The position numbers and the translations under genes were made by a program. From Ferrimonas sediminicola (lineage in GTDB: Bacteria; Pseudomonadota; Gammaproteobacteria; Enterobacterales; Shewanellaceae), in assembly GCF_005116715.1 (NCBI RefSeq), contig NZ_SWCI01000002.1, positions 1 to 64,000 of the forward strand: a DNA stretch of 64,000 bases, in the 5' to 3' direction. Positions 56,607 to 64,000 of the stretch are shown here, piece after piece. The notes under the pieces are model-generated. The model did not search any database. It was not told the origin of the DNA and worked only from the letters and a program-made list of their open reading frames with translations. Each line of letters starts with the position of its first letter. Position 1 is the first letter of the stretch.

Positions 56607-57764
56607 TCATGAATAAACCTCGTGACGATTTCTTCCGTTTTTCTTCGCCTTGTAAAGAGCGATGTCAGCTTGATTAATAACAGACTGCAAGCTAGAGTTT
56701 TCTGCAAATGTGGCCACGCCAAGACTGATTGAGATCTCTACCTGTTTACCGTTCAGGTCTACCTTTTCATTATAAACGGACTCCACTAATCTTGCCGCAA
56801 TTTTAGTGGCTTTATCTCGGGTTAGGTCTGGCAATATCACAACAAACTCTTCACCACCCCAGCGACCAACGGCATCACATTCACGTACATTTCTCTTTAT
56901 TACATCTGTGATGTGCACCAAACCGATGTCGCCGTTGACATGCCCATAGCTGTCATTGAATCTCTTAAAATTATCCACATCAATTAAGAATAAATGCAGC
57001 GATTTTTTACCACTCTCATGGTTGCATAGTTGAGCGTGAGCAATACCTTCAATTCTTCGTCTATTATATACTTTTGTAAGAGGGTCTATGGTTGCAAGCT
57101 GTTCAACTTCAAAATAGAGCCTGCTGTTAATCATGAGCTGAAGTGAGAACGTCAAAAAAATAACGCAAACCATGCTGAGTGTAACAAGAACGTTTTCGGC
57201 AGTTTGTATGTTAAAATATTCAACACTCTTTGTGTCACTTAGGCTGTAAAGGATTCTGAGTGCTATCACGACCAAAAACAGTATAACGGCTCGCCCAAAA
57301 ATCGATGCTTGTTTTCTACTTCGTCTGCTTGCCTTGATAAATATTAGGTGGGCGACATGAGAATAGACTGCGAACATCACGGCATTAAAGAAAATGATTC
57401 TAGCGTAGATTGGGAATTGGTTTTTCACCAAAAAGGAGTATGCAAAAGGAAAGGTTGCTAGAGCCATATAATAGATTCGGCGCTCTAAGTTTAGATCCAA
57501 GTACTTGGCCATGCCAAAAACCAGGAAAACCCCACTTGCGAACATCAAGGTGTTAGAGGCAACTGTTGAAATAAGGGGCGGGGAAACTTGATGAAGAGCA
57601 GCAACATTTAACCCTGCTGAAAAACTTAGAGACCAACCCAAGAGATGTATTAACCCTTGAAATTTATGCTTGTTGTGAACATACACGACTATTAGCATTG
57701 CGGAACACGCATAACTAATTAGCACATAGACAGTAACAATGGTTCTCATGTCAAGTGAGTGCAT
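56607..57764 (-). CDS. membrane-bound GGDEF diguanylate cyclase
   Basis: The 385-residue protein has about six or seven N-terminal membrane segments (to about 210). A complete GGDEF domain follows, with active site RWGGEEFVVILPD and the inhibitory I-site RECD just upstream. It is predicted to make cyclic di-GMP with product feedback. Base composition and codon choice are distinctly AT-richer than the flanking genes, which suggests acquisition. ATG 57749 is an alternative start. Confidence 0.88.
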   Translation of the reverse strand: MHSLDMRTIVTVYVLISYACSAMLIVVYVHNKHKFQGLIHLLGWSLSFSAGLNVAALHQVSPPLISTVASNTLMFASGVFLVFGMAKYLDLNLERRIYYMALATFPFAYSFLVKNQFPIYARIIFFNAVMFAVYSHVAHLIFIKASRRSRKQASIFGRAVILFLVVIALRILYSLSDTKSVEYFNIQTAENVLVTLSMVCVIFLTFSLQLMINSRLYFEVEQLATIDPLTKVYNRRRIEGIAHAQLCNHESGKKSLHLFLIDVDNFKRFNDSYGHVNGDIGLVHITDVIKRNVRECDAVGRWGGEEFVVILPDLTRDKATKIAARLVESVYNEKVDLNGKQVEISISLGVATFAENSSLQSVINQADIALYKAKKNGRNRHEVYS

Positions 57765-58163
57765 AACAACTCTCTATTTTAAGTCCTTTAGCCCCTTAGT
57801 GTTTTATAGGGCCATTTCGCACTTATTATAGCTAGTATTAATGGCATCGTGTTGGAATTTTTTTGATTCTCGCGCTTGAGGTGTTTAAGTCCGCAAATGG
57901 CGACAATTTGAGTGTTTAAATCCATGTCCTGACGCCAAAATCAGACAAAGTCCCTGGCGAAAGTCGAGGCATGTGGCTGCTCTGCATTTAAGTCGGATTC
58001 GTGAGCTATAGAGGTTGGCAAATAGGGGTTTGCCGTACAATTTTTCCAGCTATTAGAATAGCCTGAAGGTGTCTAATCAATCGTGGGCAGCCCATCCTAT
58101 CCAACCGGGTGTCCAGGGAAGCAAAGGGCTATTCAGGACACCCCAATGACCAAAATTGGCACC
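57765..58163. other. 399-bp gap in the AT-rich island
   Basis: It holds a long inverted repeat (GGGTGTCC at 58107-58114 and GGACACCC at 58136-58143) just past the stop of the ChaN/Tiki-like gene. A short match to the tRNA-Tyr spacer repeat lies at 58097-58114. No gene seen. Confidence 0.45.
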
Positions 58164-58931
58164 TTAGCGAACCCTCGGTAGCGATGGACTTACCCGGCCA
58201 ATATTCAAGTGCCAATGGTAACCACTAGCCTCAGATGCGGAAATTAAGATCCCGTCTTTTGTCAGCTTCCGCTCCTTGACGGGATAAACCTTAGGGCCTT
58301 GCTCTTGATGGTTATAAACACTGCCACCACTTGGAAGCAGATTGATGCTCAGCGGATCGGCTCCCCACTCCTTAAGGTGGGCTCCCATGTTGGTGGTACC
58401 CTCAGAGCAACTTGTGTCGTGGGTTACCTTGGTGTGCCAGTTGCCGCCATAGACAATTAGTCTTGAGTCATGATGCAGATAGGGCTTGAGTTTATTTGCC
58501 ATTCTCAATGCTTTTGGAGAGCCGTGATCATCGGACATCACTAAAGTGAGGCATCTCTGTCTGAGTGGTAATAATGTTTGTAACAGATCAAATATAGCCT
58601 CGCTGGTTTTCCCTGTATGCAGTTGTTGCCACTGAAAACTAGTAGCCATGTTTTGGGCAAGTTGATCTTTATTCCCATTAACGTCGGTCTGCACTGCCAG
58701 TAGCTCGATGGCTAATATAGTCGGCCTCTGCTTTAACTGGTTGCAGACGATATGTTCGACCCATTTAGGAGCTTGCACACTTCCGTGGATTTCTCCCAGC
58801 AGCAGTGGTCGGTTATTGCCAATTATTGCTGCTAATTCGGCGGGCAGAGGCTCACAGGCCCAAGACTTGACTGATAGAATAACGAGTACACCCAATACCC
58901 AGAGACGTATAAGAGAAGTTCCTTTTCCCAA
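58164..58931 (-). CDS. exported ChaN/Tiki-like protein, unknown function
   Basis: The 255-residue protein has a signal peptide (LWVLGVLVILSVKSWAC). RPLLLGEIHGSVQAPKWVEHIVC and a later YGGNWHTKV resemble the GExH and GNxH metal-binding pattern of the ChaN/TraB/Tiki superfamily. Those proteins include haem-binding lipoproteins and esterase-like enzymes. The assignment is by motif only. It is AT-richer than the core genes and single, with no neighbour within 180 bp. Confidence 0.55.
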   Translation of the reverse strand: MGKGTSLIRLWVLGVLVILSVKSWACEPLPAELAAIIGNNRPLLLGEIHGSVQAPKWVEHIVCNQLKQRPTILAIELLAVQTDVNGNKDQLAQNMATSFQWQQLHTGKTSEAIFDLLQTLLPLRQRCLTLVMSDDHGSPKALRMANKLKPYLHHDSRLIVYGGNWHTKVTHDTSCSEGTTNMGAHLKEWGADPLSINLLPSGGSVYNHQEQGPKVYPVKERKLTKDGILISASEASGYHWHLNIGRVSPSLPRVR

Positions 58932-59079
58932 AAAGAGCAGTCTATTGAGTTAACAGTGGTGATGCTGTGATGATAATCACTTTGATGCCTTGCACTCCCT
59001 ACTCTCTACCGGAGAGCAAACGATAACCCGGAGACCGCATCTGGTGCCTAATGACCGTCATTGGCGCCATAGCGGACAA

Positions 59080-59104
59080 AGAAAGGCCGCCTGATAAGGC
59101 GGCC
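59080..59104 (-). terminator. terminator after AraC-type gene
   Basis: Stem GGCCGCC/GGCGGCC (59085-59091, 59098-59104) is followed on the minus strand by a short U-rich stretch. Confidence 0.7.
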
Positions 59105-59113
59105 GTGGGGTGT

Positions 59114-59839
59114 TTACTGCAGTGGCAGGTAGATATCCGTCAGGAGATCGCACTCATCCACCTGGTGGATGAAATTCAGGTAGTGAAAATAGCAGGGGAA
59201 GTCCCGGGGTTGCTCGCCACTGCCCGGCAGCCAGTCGCGATAGAGGGCGTTGAGGGTGTCACCGAGTGTGTCGCTTTGGCTGATCGGTGACAGGCCGGTG
59301 GATTTGCGCCAGGCGATGAATCTGCCGGCGGTGTCGAAGACCCGCCTAGGGTCTCCTTGATGCTCGATGTAGGCCACCTCTGTGGTGGCTACCTGTTTGA
59401 TCTCTACCTTCATGAGGTCATTTCCCTGTCTGGGTTGGGCATGTTGGAATCTGGCGTGCCACGCAGACCAGTCCGGCTGGGCTCTGAACTGGGAAGGCGT
59501 CTGATCAAAGGTTCGTTTGAAGGTACGGCTGAACCCCTCCGGGGTGTTAAATCCGGCCTCCAGGGCGATGTCGATGATCTTCAGTTCGTTCTCGAAGGCC
59601 AGGCGGTAGGAGGCTCGCTTTAAGCGGCTGAGCTGGACATAGCGGGCCAGCCCGATGCCGGTAAAAGCGGAGAAGATCCTGTGAAAGCGAAACTTGGAGC
59701 AGCCGGCTACGTTGCAGAGGCGGTCGAGATCCAGCGCTTCATCCAGGTTGTGCTGGACGTAGTTGCATACCCTGCTGACGCGCTGTTGGTGACCTGGGTC
59801 GGCCTGTGTCGGTTTCACGGTTGCTGCCAGGTTGGCCAT
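59114..59839 (-). CDS. AraC family regulator with GyrI-like domain
   Basis: The 241-residue protein has an N-terminal AraC helix-turn-helix pair (about 20-120; LDRLCNVAGCSKFRFHRIFSAFTG, IIDIALEAGFNTPEGFSRTFKRTFDQTPSQFR). A C-terminal GyrI/SoxS-effector-like domain (EIKQVATTEVAYIEHQGDPRRV) usually binds small drugs or metabolites. AAGGAA precedes the ATG. It is divergent from the DUF5692-like pair, across a 435-bp gap. Confidence 0.85.
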   Translation of the reverse strand: MANLAATVKPTQADPGHQQRVSRVCNYVQHNLDEALDLDRLCNVAGCSKFRFHRIFSAFTGIGLARYVQLSRLKRASYRLAFENELKIIDIALEAGFNTPEGFSRTFKRTFDQTPSQFRAQPDWSAWHARFQHAQPRQGNDLMKVEIKQVATTEVAYIEHQGDPRRVFDTAGRFIAWRKSTGLSPISQSDTLGDTLNALYRDWLPGSGEQPRDFPCYFHYLNFIHQVDECDLLTDIYLPLQ

Positions 59840-60274
59840 TGGAGTTCCTTCATTATTCAGAGTCCGGGGCAGTGTGCCAGTGCCCTGGCCGGGGTTCTTG
59901 ACCGAAATTGCGGAATGACTCAGCCATGGAGGGGGGCGACTGCCCTGGTTCCATCCGTAGTCCAGGCTTGGTGGCCAAGGTAACGTTGCCCAGTTAGCAA
60001 CAAATCTTGATCTGCTTCACAACATCCTGATTGGGTTGTGTTATTTTTAGGGCAGAAAATAGAGTATATACTCTATTTTCTTTCTTTTGGTTTTCAGCCA
60101 GATAGACAGGAGGCTGCGTGGCGAGGGGCATCGGTGGTGGGTATTGCCGAGGCCGTGACCCCGCGACCGCCAATGGGGATGACTCGGGGGGATACGGGTT
60201 TAACGGACTGAAAACAGACGGGAAATGCCGTGCCAGCGCCGCTGGTTCACTCTGTTTGGTTAAAGGAGAAGGGT
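59840..60274. other. 435-bp divergent gap before the DUF5692-like pair
   Basis: No coding frame looks real. The central 28-bp palindrome (60054-60081) is the main feature. The ribosome site AAAGGAGAAGGG of the downstream gene closes the gap. Confidence 0.5.
60054..60081. promoter_or_regulatory. 28-bp perfect palindrome upstream of the DUF5692-like pair
   Basis: The half-site AGAAAATAGAGTAT is followed directly by its exact complement, with no spacer. It lies 194 bp before the ATG at 60275 and 215 bp from the AraC-type start. It is not followed by a T-run. Symmetry of this length without a gap suggests a dimeric-regulator operator or a DNA cruciform. Confidence 0.65.
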
Positions 60275-61168
60275 ATGGAACCCTCAAATCTGACACTGGT
60301 CGTCTCCATTATTGTCTACGCCGCCGTTACCTATGCGCTGACCGAAGTGTTTCGGCGCCATCGTTACCTGGGGTTTGCCTTCATTGTTGGCTCCCTGTGT
60401 ACTTTCCCCCTCTGGGCCGAGAACCGGGACACCTGGTTCGAGTGGGCCAAGATCGTCAGCGTGCTGGTGCCCATGGTGGTGGTCAGCCTGATGCGCATCG
60501 CTGTCTACGAGAAGAAGCAGGGCCCCTTCTGGGCGATCTTCAAGAAACCCTGGACCCTGTGGTTCCTGTTTTTCATTCTCGCCCTGAACATTACCGAAGC
60601 CTCCATTCACGACTGGCAGCTGGGGAACCCGTGGAACGCCCTGTCCGGCTTCTGCCTGGTGCTGACCATCCCCTTCGTCGGCAAGTTCTGGCGGGTGGAG
60701 GACAAGACCTGCGGTGACCTGATCGTGGATTTCCCCCTCGGCTGGTGCTTCCTCTACACCACCTGGAACGCCGCCTTCCTGTTTGGCTGCATTCCCGACG
60801 AGTTTGCCGGTGGCCTGGCGATCCTCATCGCCTGCGAGCTCTACTCGGTGTTTGGCCGTCATGACCTTTACATCATGGGCCGTATCTACACCCTGGCCAT
60901 CTTCGTGGTGCAGTTGGGTCTGACCGACGTCTTCCCCTTCATGGACTCCTCTGCCTGGGCCAACCCCGAGCTGGCCACCTGGTGGGGCATCGCCAACCTG
61001 GTGCTGAGCGTGGCCTATGTCTTCTGGTACAACTGGCAGATGTACACCGGTGGCTGCGACATCAAGTTCCGCCATCCCGCCTCGGCGCCTCAAGGGGTGT
61101 TTACCGACAGGGAGCGCCAGGAATCCATCGGTGGCTTCTGGTCCCATCTCTACTTTCACCGCGCCTGA
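60275..61168 (+). CDS. DUF5692-like polytopic membrane protein, copy 1
   Basis: ATG 60275 (MEPSNLTLVVSIIVYAAVTYAL) follows AAAGGAGAAGGG and gives 297 residues. About eight or nine hydrophobic segments carry the blocks that recur in the next gene: WFEWAKIVSVLVPMV, LALNITEASIHDWQLG, LGWCFLYTTWNAAFLFG, and GRIYTLAIFVV. These match the DUF5692 pattern as I remember it (WAKxYS, LNIxEA, YDxWNF). No enzymatic motif is obvious. It lies 9 bp before copy 2. Confidence 0.6.
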   Translation: MEPSNLTLVVSIIVYAAVTYALTEVFRRHRYLGFAFIVGSLCTFPLWAENRDTWFEWAKIVSVLVPMVVVSLMRIAVYEKKQGPFWAIFKKPWTLWFLFFILALNITEASIHDWQLGNPWNALSGFCLVLTIPFVGKFWRVEDKTCGDLIVDFPLGWCFLYTTWNAAFLFGCIPDEFAGGLAILIACELYSVFGRHDLYIMGRIYTLAIFVVQLGLTDVFPFMDSSAWANPELATWWGIANLVLSVAYVFWYNWQMYTGGCDIKFRHPASAPQGVFTDRERQESIGGFWSHLYFHRA

Positions 61169-61177
61169 GGAGGGGGT

Positions 61178-62398
61178 ATGACACCATTGAATCGCTGGGC
61201 CGTCTGGCGGGCCGCAGTGGCGCTGGCCTGGTTGTTGGCGGGCACGGCCCTGGCCGCCCAGTTGCCGGAGCAGGGCACCCGTGACAACTACGATCTCGGC
61301 ACCTACCAGATCCTGCTGGAGGGGGTGCCGGGTACCGGAGGGTTGAGCTACCACATCGTGTTCAACCGCGGCGGCTCGGTCTACATCGAGAAGAAGTTCA
61401 ACGGCGAAAACCTGGCGGAAACCCACTCCTGGACCCGGGAGGGCGACCAGCTGCGCATCCTGCCGGTGCAGGGCGGGGTGATCAACGATTTCGACCAGGC
61501 GACCCTGTCGGTGCTCGACCAGGACAACATCGCCGTCAGCCTCAATGTGCCCGGTGAATCCCTCAAGCTGATGGAGAAGGACACCGAGTTTACCCTCTAC
61601 CGCTGGTACGAGTTTCAGGCCAAGGCCCACATCCTGCTGACGCTGATCTTCCTGGTGGCGCTCAACGAGCTGTTTAGGCTGGTGAAGTGGAGCGGCTTTG
61701 CCTTCTTCGTCGGCCTGTCGCTTCTGCTGACGGTGTTCGTCTGGCCCTACCAGGGGGTGGCTTACTGGTTTAAGTGGGCTAAGATCTACTCGGTGGTGTC
61801 GGCGTCGGTGTTCTTCCTGCTGATGCGCTTTACCCCGCTGCACAAGTACACCTTCGCCAAGCTGTTCTGCGTGGGCTTCCTGGCGCTGAACATCGCCGAA
61901 GCGGTGGCCCAGGACTTCACCATGGGCTTTACTCCGAACCTGCTCAACGGGGTGGCCGGAGTGCTCTCCATCCTCACCTGCTACTACGGCTGGAAGGGGA
62001 TCAAGGCCGATGACTCGCCGCAGAAGGATATGGTATGGCCGAAGATGACCGCCCTGTGGATCATCGCCTACGACGTGTGGAACTTCGTCTACGTCTACCT
62101 GAACTTCCCCGCCTCCGCCTCGGCGCAGCTGATGGTGATCGTGGCGGCCACCATCCCGGCGCTGTTTATCAAGGAGGGCACCTGGCTGCAGGCCCGGGCC
62201 TACACCCTGGCGGCCTGGTTCATGTTCTACTTCACCTTCACCGAGTTCTACGAGCGCAACCTGTGGATCTTCCCCAGGACCGATGTGCTGACCTACTCGC
62301 TGGCGCTGCTGAGCCTGGTGCTCAATATCGCCTGTGTGGTTCAGCTGTGGGAGTTCCGTAAACAGCGACTGGCCCGGCAACAGCCCGCTGCGGCTTGA
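61178..62398 (+). CDS. DUF5692-like membrane protein, copy 2, with extra N-terminal exported domain
   Basis: The 406-residue protein adds a signal peptide (to about residue 28) and an extracytoplasmic beta-rich domain (30-140; YQILLEGVPGTGGLSYHIVFNRGG). The membrane part from about 148 has WFKWAKIYSVVSASVFFLL, FLALNIAEAVAQDFTMG, DMVWPKMTALWIIAYDVWNFVYVYL and GTWLQARAYTLAAWFMF. This is the clearest DUF5692 match of the two. GAGGAGGGGGT precedes the ATG. The pair probably forms one complex; function unknown. Confidence 0.65.
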   Translation: MTPLNRWAVWRAAVALAWLLAGTALAAQLPEQGTRDNYDLGTYQILLEGVPGTGGLSYHIVFNRGGSVYIEKKFNGENLAETHSWTREGDQLRILPVQGGVINDFDQATLSVLDQDNIAVSLNVPGESLKLMEKDTEFTLYRWYEFQAKAHILLTLIFLVALNELFRLVKWSGFAFFVGLSLLLTVFVWPYQGVAYWFKWAKIYSVVSASVFFLLMRFTPLHKYTFAKLFCVGFLALNIAEAVAQDFTMGFTPNLLNGVAGVLSILTCYYGWKGIKADDSPQKDMVWPKMTALWIIAYDVWNFVYVYLNFPASASAQLMVIVAATIPALFIKEGTWLQARAYTLAAWFMFYFTFTEFYERNLWIFPRTDVLTYSLALLSLVLNIACVVQLWEFRKQRLARQQPAAA

Positions 62399-62413
62399 TG
62401 TTGCTTTGACCAA

Positions 62414-62444
62414 GAAAAAGGCCGCCTGAATGGGCGGCCTTTGT
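62414..62444 (+). terminator. terminator after DUF5692-like pair
   Basis: Stem AGGCCGCC/GGCGGCCT (62419-62426, 62433-62440) is preceded by A5 and followed by a short T-run. Confidence 0.82.
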
Positions 62445-62494
62445 CGTGCTAATTGGAGCGGACAGAACCAAGTGCCCATCCCATAGCGGGCCCA

Positions 62495-63091
62495 CTAGCC
62501 CTCGGCGCTGTCACCGGCGGCATCGTCCTGATAGAAGCCGTCGCGAAAGGCCTGCAGCCCCTCATGCACCAGGCCCTGGGTCAGATCCACGTTGGTGGCG
62601 ATGTCGCCGTCCAACACCTGCAGCCCGTCCAGAATCCCCCTTGCCTCGTCGATCCCCCTGTCGACGGCGTCGCCAATGACACTCATAAACCCATCGAGCT
62701 GCTCGTCGAAGGAGAGGCTGGCGTTCTGCCCCCGGTAGGTCTCAAAGAACTGGGTGGCAAAGTCGACGATGCGATCGGCGGTGGCCTGGGGCGAGTAATC
62801 GATCCCTTGCTCCAGCCCTCTCTGGGTGGCGTTATCTCCCAGGGTGGGCGCCAGGTGCTCATCGATGGCTTCCACCGCCGCCCGATAGAGCAGGGCCAGG
62901 GAGTCCTGTCCGGCGCTGAGGCTGACCTGCTCCATGGCGGCGGCCACATTGGCGTTGGCCATTGCCTTGGCGCTCTGGGCGGGGCTGTGACTCCGGGCCA
63001 CCTCGGACACCGCCTGGCCGTGATTGCCGCCGTCGTTGGGCTTGTTTCTGGCGACCTGTGAGACCTCGGCCCCGTGATTGCGAATTTCCAT
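62495..63091 (-). CDS. DUF5610 domain protein
   Basis: The 198-residue soluble, acidic protein has the DUF5610 pattern in its C-terminal part (ATADRIVDFATQFFETYRGQN, GIDEARGILDGLQVLDGDI, NVDLTQGLVHEGLQAFRDGF). A low-complexity N-terminus (MEIRNHGAEVSQVARNKPN) holds a near-repeat (HGxxVSxVAR twice, about residues 6-14 and 24-32). It has no known role. It follows the outer-membrane barrel gene on the same strand after 92 bp. Confidence 0.75.
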   Translation of the reverse strand: MEIRNHGAEVSQVARNKPNDGGNHGQAVSEVARSHSPAQSAKAMANANVAAAMEQVSLSAGQDSLALLYRAAVEAIDEHLAPTLGDNATQRGLEQGIDYSPQATADRIVDFATQFFETYRGQNASLSFDEQLDGFMSVIGDAVDRGIDEARGILDGLQVLDGDIATNVDLTQGLVHEGLQAFRDGFYQDDAAGDSAEG

Positions 63092-63183
63092 CAGTAGTGT
63101 GCCTCAGCAAAAATGCTTCTGTTGACCCCGTTATCGGCCAAATTCCGTACCGCTTTAGTGCTGAGCCACAATCACCCGCTGGG

Positions 63184-64000
63184 TCAGAAGTGCCACTGCA
63201 GGTAGAGGGTGTTGTAGTTGCTGCCTCCCTTTATGCGGCCGAAGGCAGAGGAGGTCTCGAAGATGGAGCTGCGGTGGTGGATGCTCCAGCCAAACCACAC
63301 CCGTTCCAGCGCCGCGCTCTGGAACAGGTCTCCTAGGTTGAGATCGAGAGAAAAATCCAAGTAGTTCATTAGCTTGGATGGGCGGTATCCCTTCTCCTCC
63401 AACTCGGTACGCTCGATGTAGGTGGGGCGGCTGATGTAGGAGAGCCCCTCGGCCACACCGATGCGCCAGCGCAGCGGCCAGTTGAGGGTGTAGTAGGCCT
63501 TGATCGCCAGCACCCCTTCGTAGCTGGGCTTCTGCACCTGGGAGCTGTGGTGGTAGACCACCCCCGGGGTGAAGTAGAGGTCGATGGGCTGGTCAAACAG
63601 GGTGTCGGTCAGCGGGATGCCGTAAAACAGCGAGCTTAGCCGGTTGTTGTAGGGATCCTTCTCCCAGTCGAAATTAAGGATCTCCCCCAGGTTGGAGGGG
63701 GTACCCCAGCCGTGGGCCAGCCTCAGGTAGTGGCCCTTGAGCGGCTCCCGGGAAAAGTGCAGCCCCTGGCTGTCCGGGCTGGGGAAGAAGGCGATGCCGG
63801 CGTAGCTCTCCAGGGTGAAACGCTTGTCCAGGGTGGGCAGGTTCCCGGCGCCGTCACCCAGCATGGAGCCCTCCAGCTTACCGATAACGTAGAGGTTGCT
63901 GATCAGGTGCCAGGAGAGGGTGACTCCGGCACTGGCGCCAATGTCGGAACGACCGCCGCCGGTCTCCAGGGCGTGGTAGTGTTCCACGAACTCGCGGCTG
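63184..64000 (-). CDS. outer-membrane beta-barrel protein, N-terminus outside the window
   Basis: The open frame runs off the right edge; only about 270 C-terminal residues are visible. Alternating beta strands end in a terminal phenylalanine (NTLYLQWHF), the outer-membrane insertion signal. Motifs include GHYLRLAHGWGTPSNLGEI and GWSIHHRSSIFE then GGSNYNTLYLQW. They suggest a small barrel family related to lipid-A-modifying or MipA-like proteins, without a firm match. Confidence 0.6.
   Translation of the reverse strand, partial: SREFVEHYHALETGGGRSDIGASAGVTLSWHLISNLYVIGKLEGSMLGDGAGNLPTLDKRFTLESYAGIAFFPSPDSQGLHFSREPLKGHYLRLAHGWGTPSNLGEILNFDWEKDPYNNRLSSLFYGIPLTDTLFDQPIDLYFTPGVVYHHSSQVQKPSYEGVLAIKAYYTLNWPLRWRIGVAEGLSYISRPTYIERTELEEKGYRPSKLMNYLDFSLDLNLGDLFQSAALERVWFGWSIHHRSSIFETSSAFGRIKGGSNYNTLYLQWHF

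Noticed and set aside
60284-62479. 731-codon open frame antisense to the DUF5692-like pair
   Set aside because: Low-complexity translation across two genes and their gap; the plus strand has clear start sites and membrane segments.

Overview
The window reads as chromosome of a GC-rich marine-type gammaproteobacterium related to Shewanella, Vibrio and Aeromonas. A Ferrimonas-like organism is my best guess. This rests on gene content: min operon plus ycgL/ycgN, nhaB divergent from fadR, the yeaG-yeaH-spoVR stress operon, motY (a sodium-type flagellar motor protein) divergent from rnt, a VC2046/SO_2500-type protein and a DUF5610 protein. It also rests on the high GC at third codon positions, which throws very long false ORFs antisense to nhaB, fadE, dnaE2 and others. 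No ribosomal RNA, insertion sequence, prophage or CRISPR array is visible.

Layout. 1-985: a minus-strand tRNA-Tyr array with two identical tRNA genes and six copies of a 116-bp spacer repeat, read from a strong promoter near 956-983. Each spacer holds the 5' part of tRNA-Tyr followed by a near-perfect inverted copy of tRNA positions 7-34. 1-7.6 kb: small conserved proteins, yfcZ-like, ychJ, smrA, minCDE, ycgL-mltB-ycgN. 8.2-13.5 kb: chemoreceptor, dsbB, nhaB, fadR. 13.5-18.3 kb: spoVR, yeaH, yeaG. 18.7-23.6 kb: a small orphan protein, sodB, grxD, a Na+/H+ antiporter, a decayed GGDEF remnant, rnt and motY. 23.7-28.3 kb: fadE with a FadR box, yafJ, a DUF3108 protein and an alkyltransferase-like protein. 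28.4-33.6 kb: the SOS mutasome imuA-imuB-dnaE2 behind a LexA box, then a cold-shock gene. 34-48 kb: a DUF6351-type hydrolase, trhA, a small phosphatase-like protein, yedI, a VRR-NUC nuclease, an amidohydrolase, a GGDEF/EAL protein, a LysR/VOC divergent pair, cardiolipin synthase and an EEP lipoprotein. 48-56 kb: an XRE/MmyB regulator divergent from a Marinobacter-type fatty acyl-CoA reductase with a 19-bp palindrome between them, an M14 carboxypeptidase, a gldA-like dehydrogenase, an M48 protease and a metzincin-like protein translationally coupled to a DUF350 membrane protein. 55.9-59 kb: a lower-GC, gene-poor island with a membrane diguanylate cyclase and a secreted ChaN/Tiki-like protein. 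59-64 kb: an AraC/GyrI-like regulator, a 28-bp perfect palindrome, a tandem pair of DUF5692-like membrane proteins, a DUF5610 protein and a truncated outer-membrane barrel.

Themes. Lipid metabolism recurs: FadR, its target fadE, fatty acyl reductase with its own regulator, and Cls. Cyclic di-GMP enzymes recur too: one active-looking cyclase, one EAL protein with a degraded GGDEF, and one gene relic. The most unusual items are the tRNA-Tyr array whose spacers are antisense to the tRNA they separate, the DUF5692 pair with its palindrome, the acyl reductase/MmyB regulatory unit, and the metzincin-DUF350 pair.
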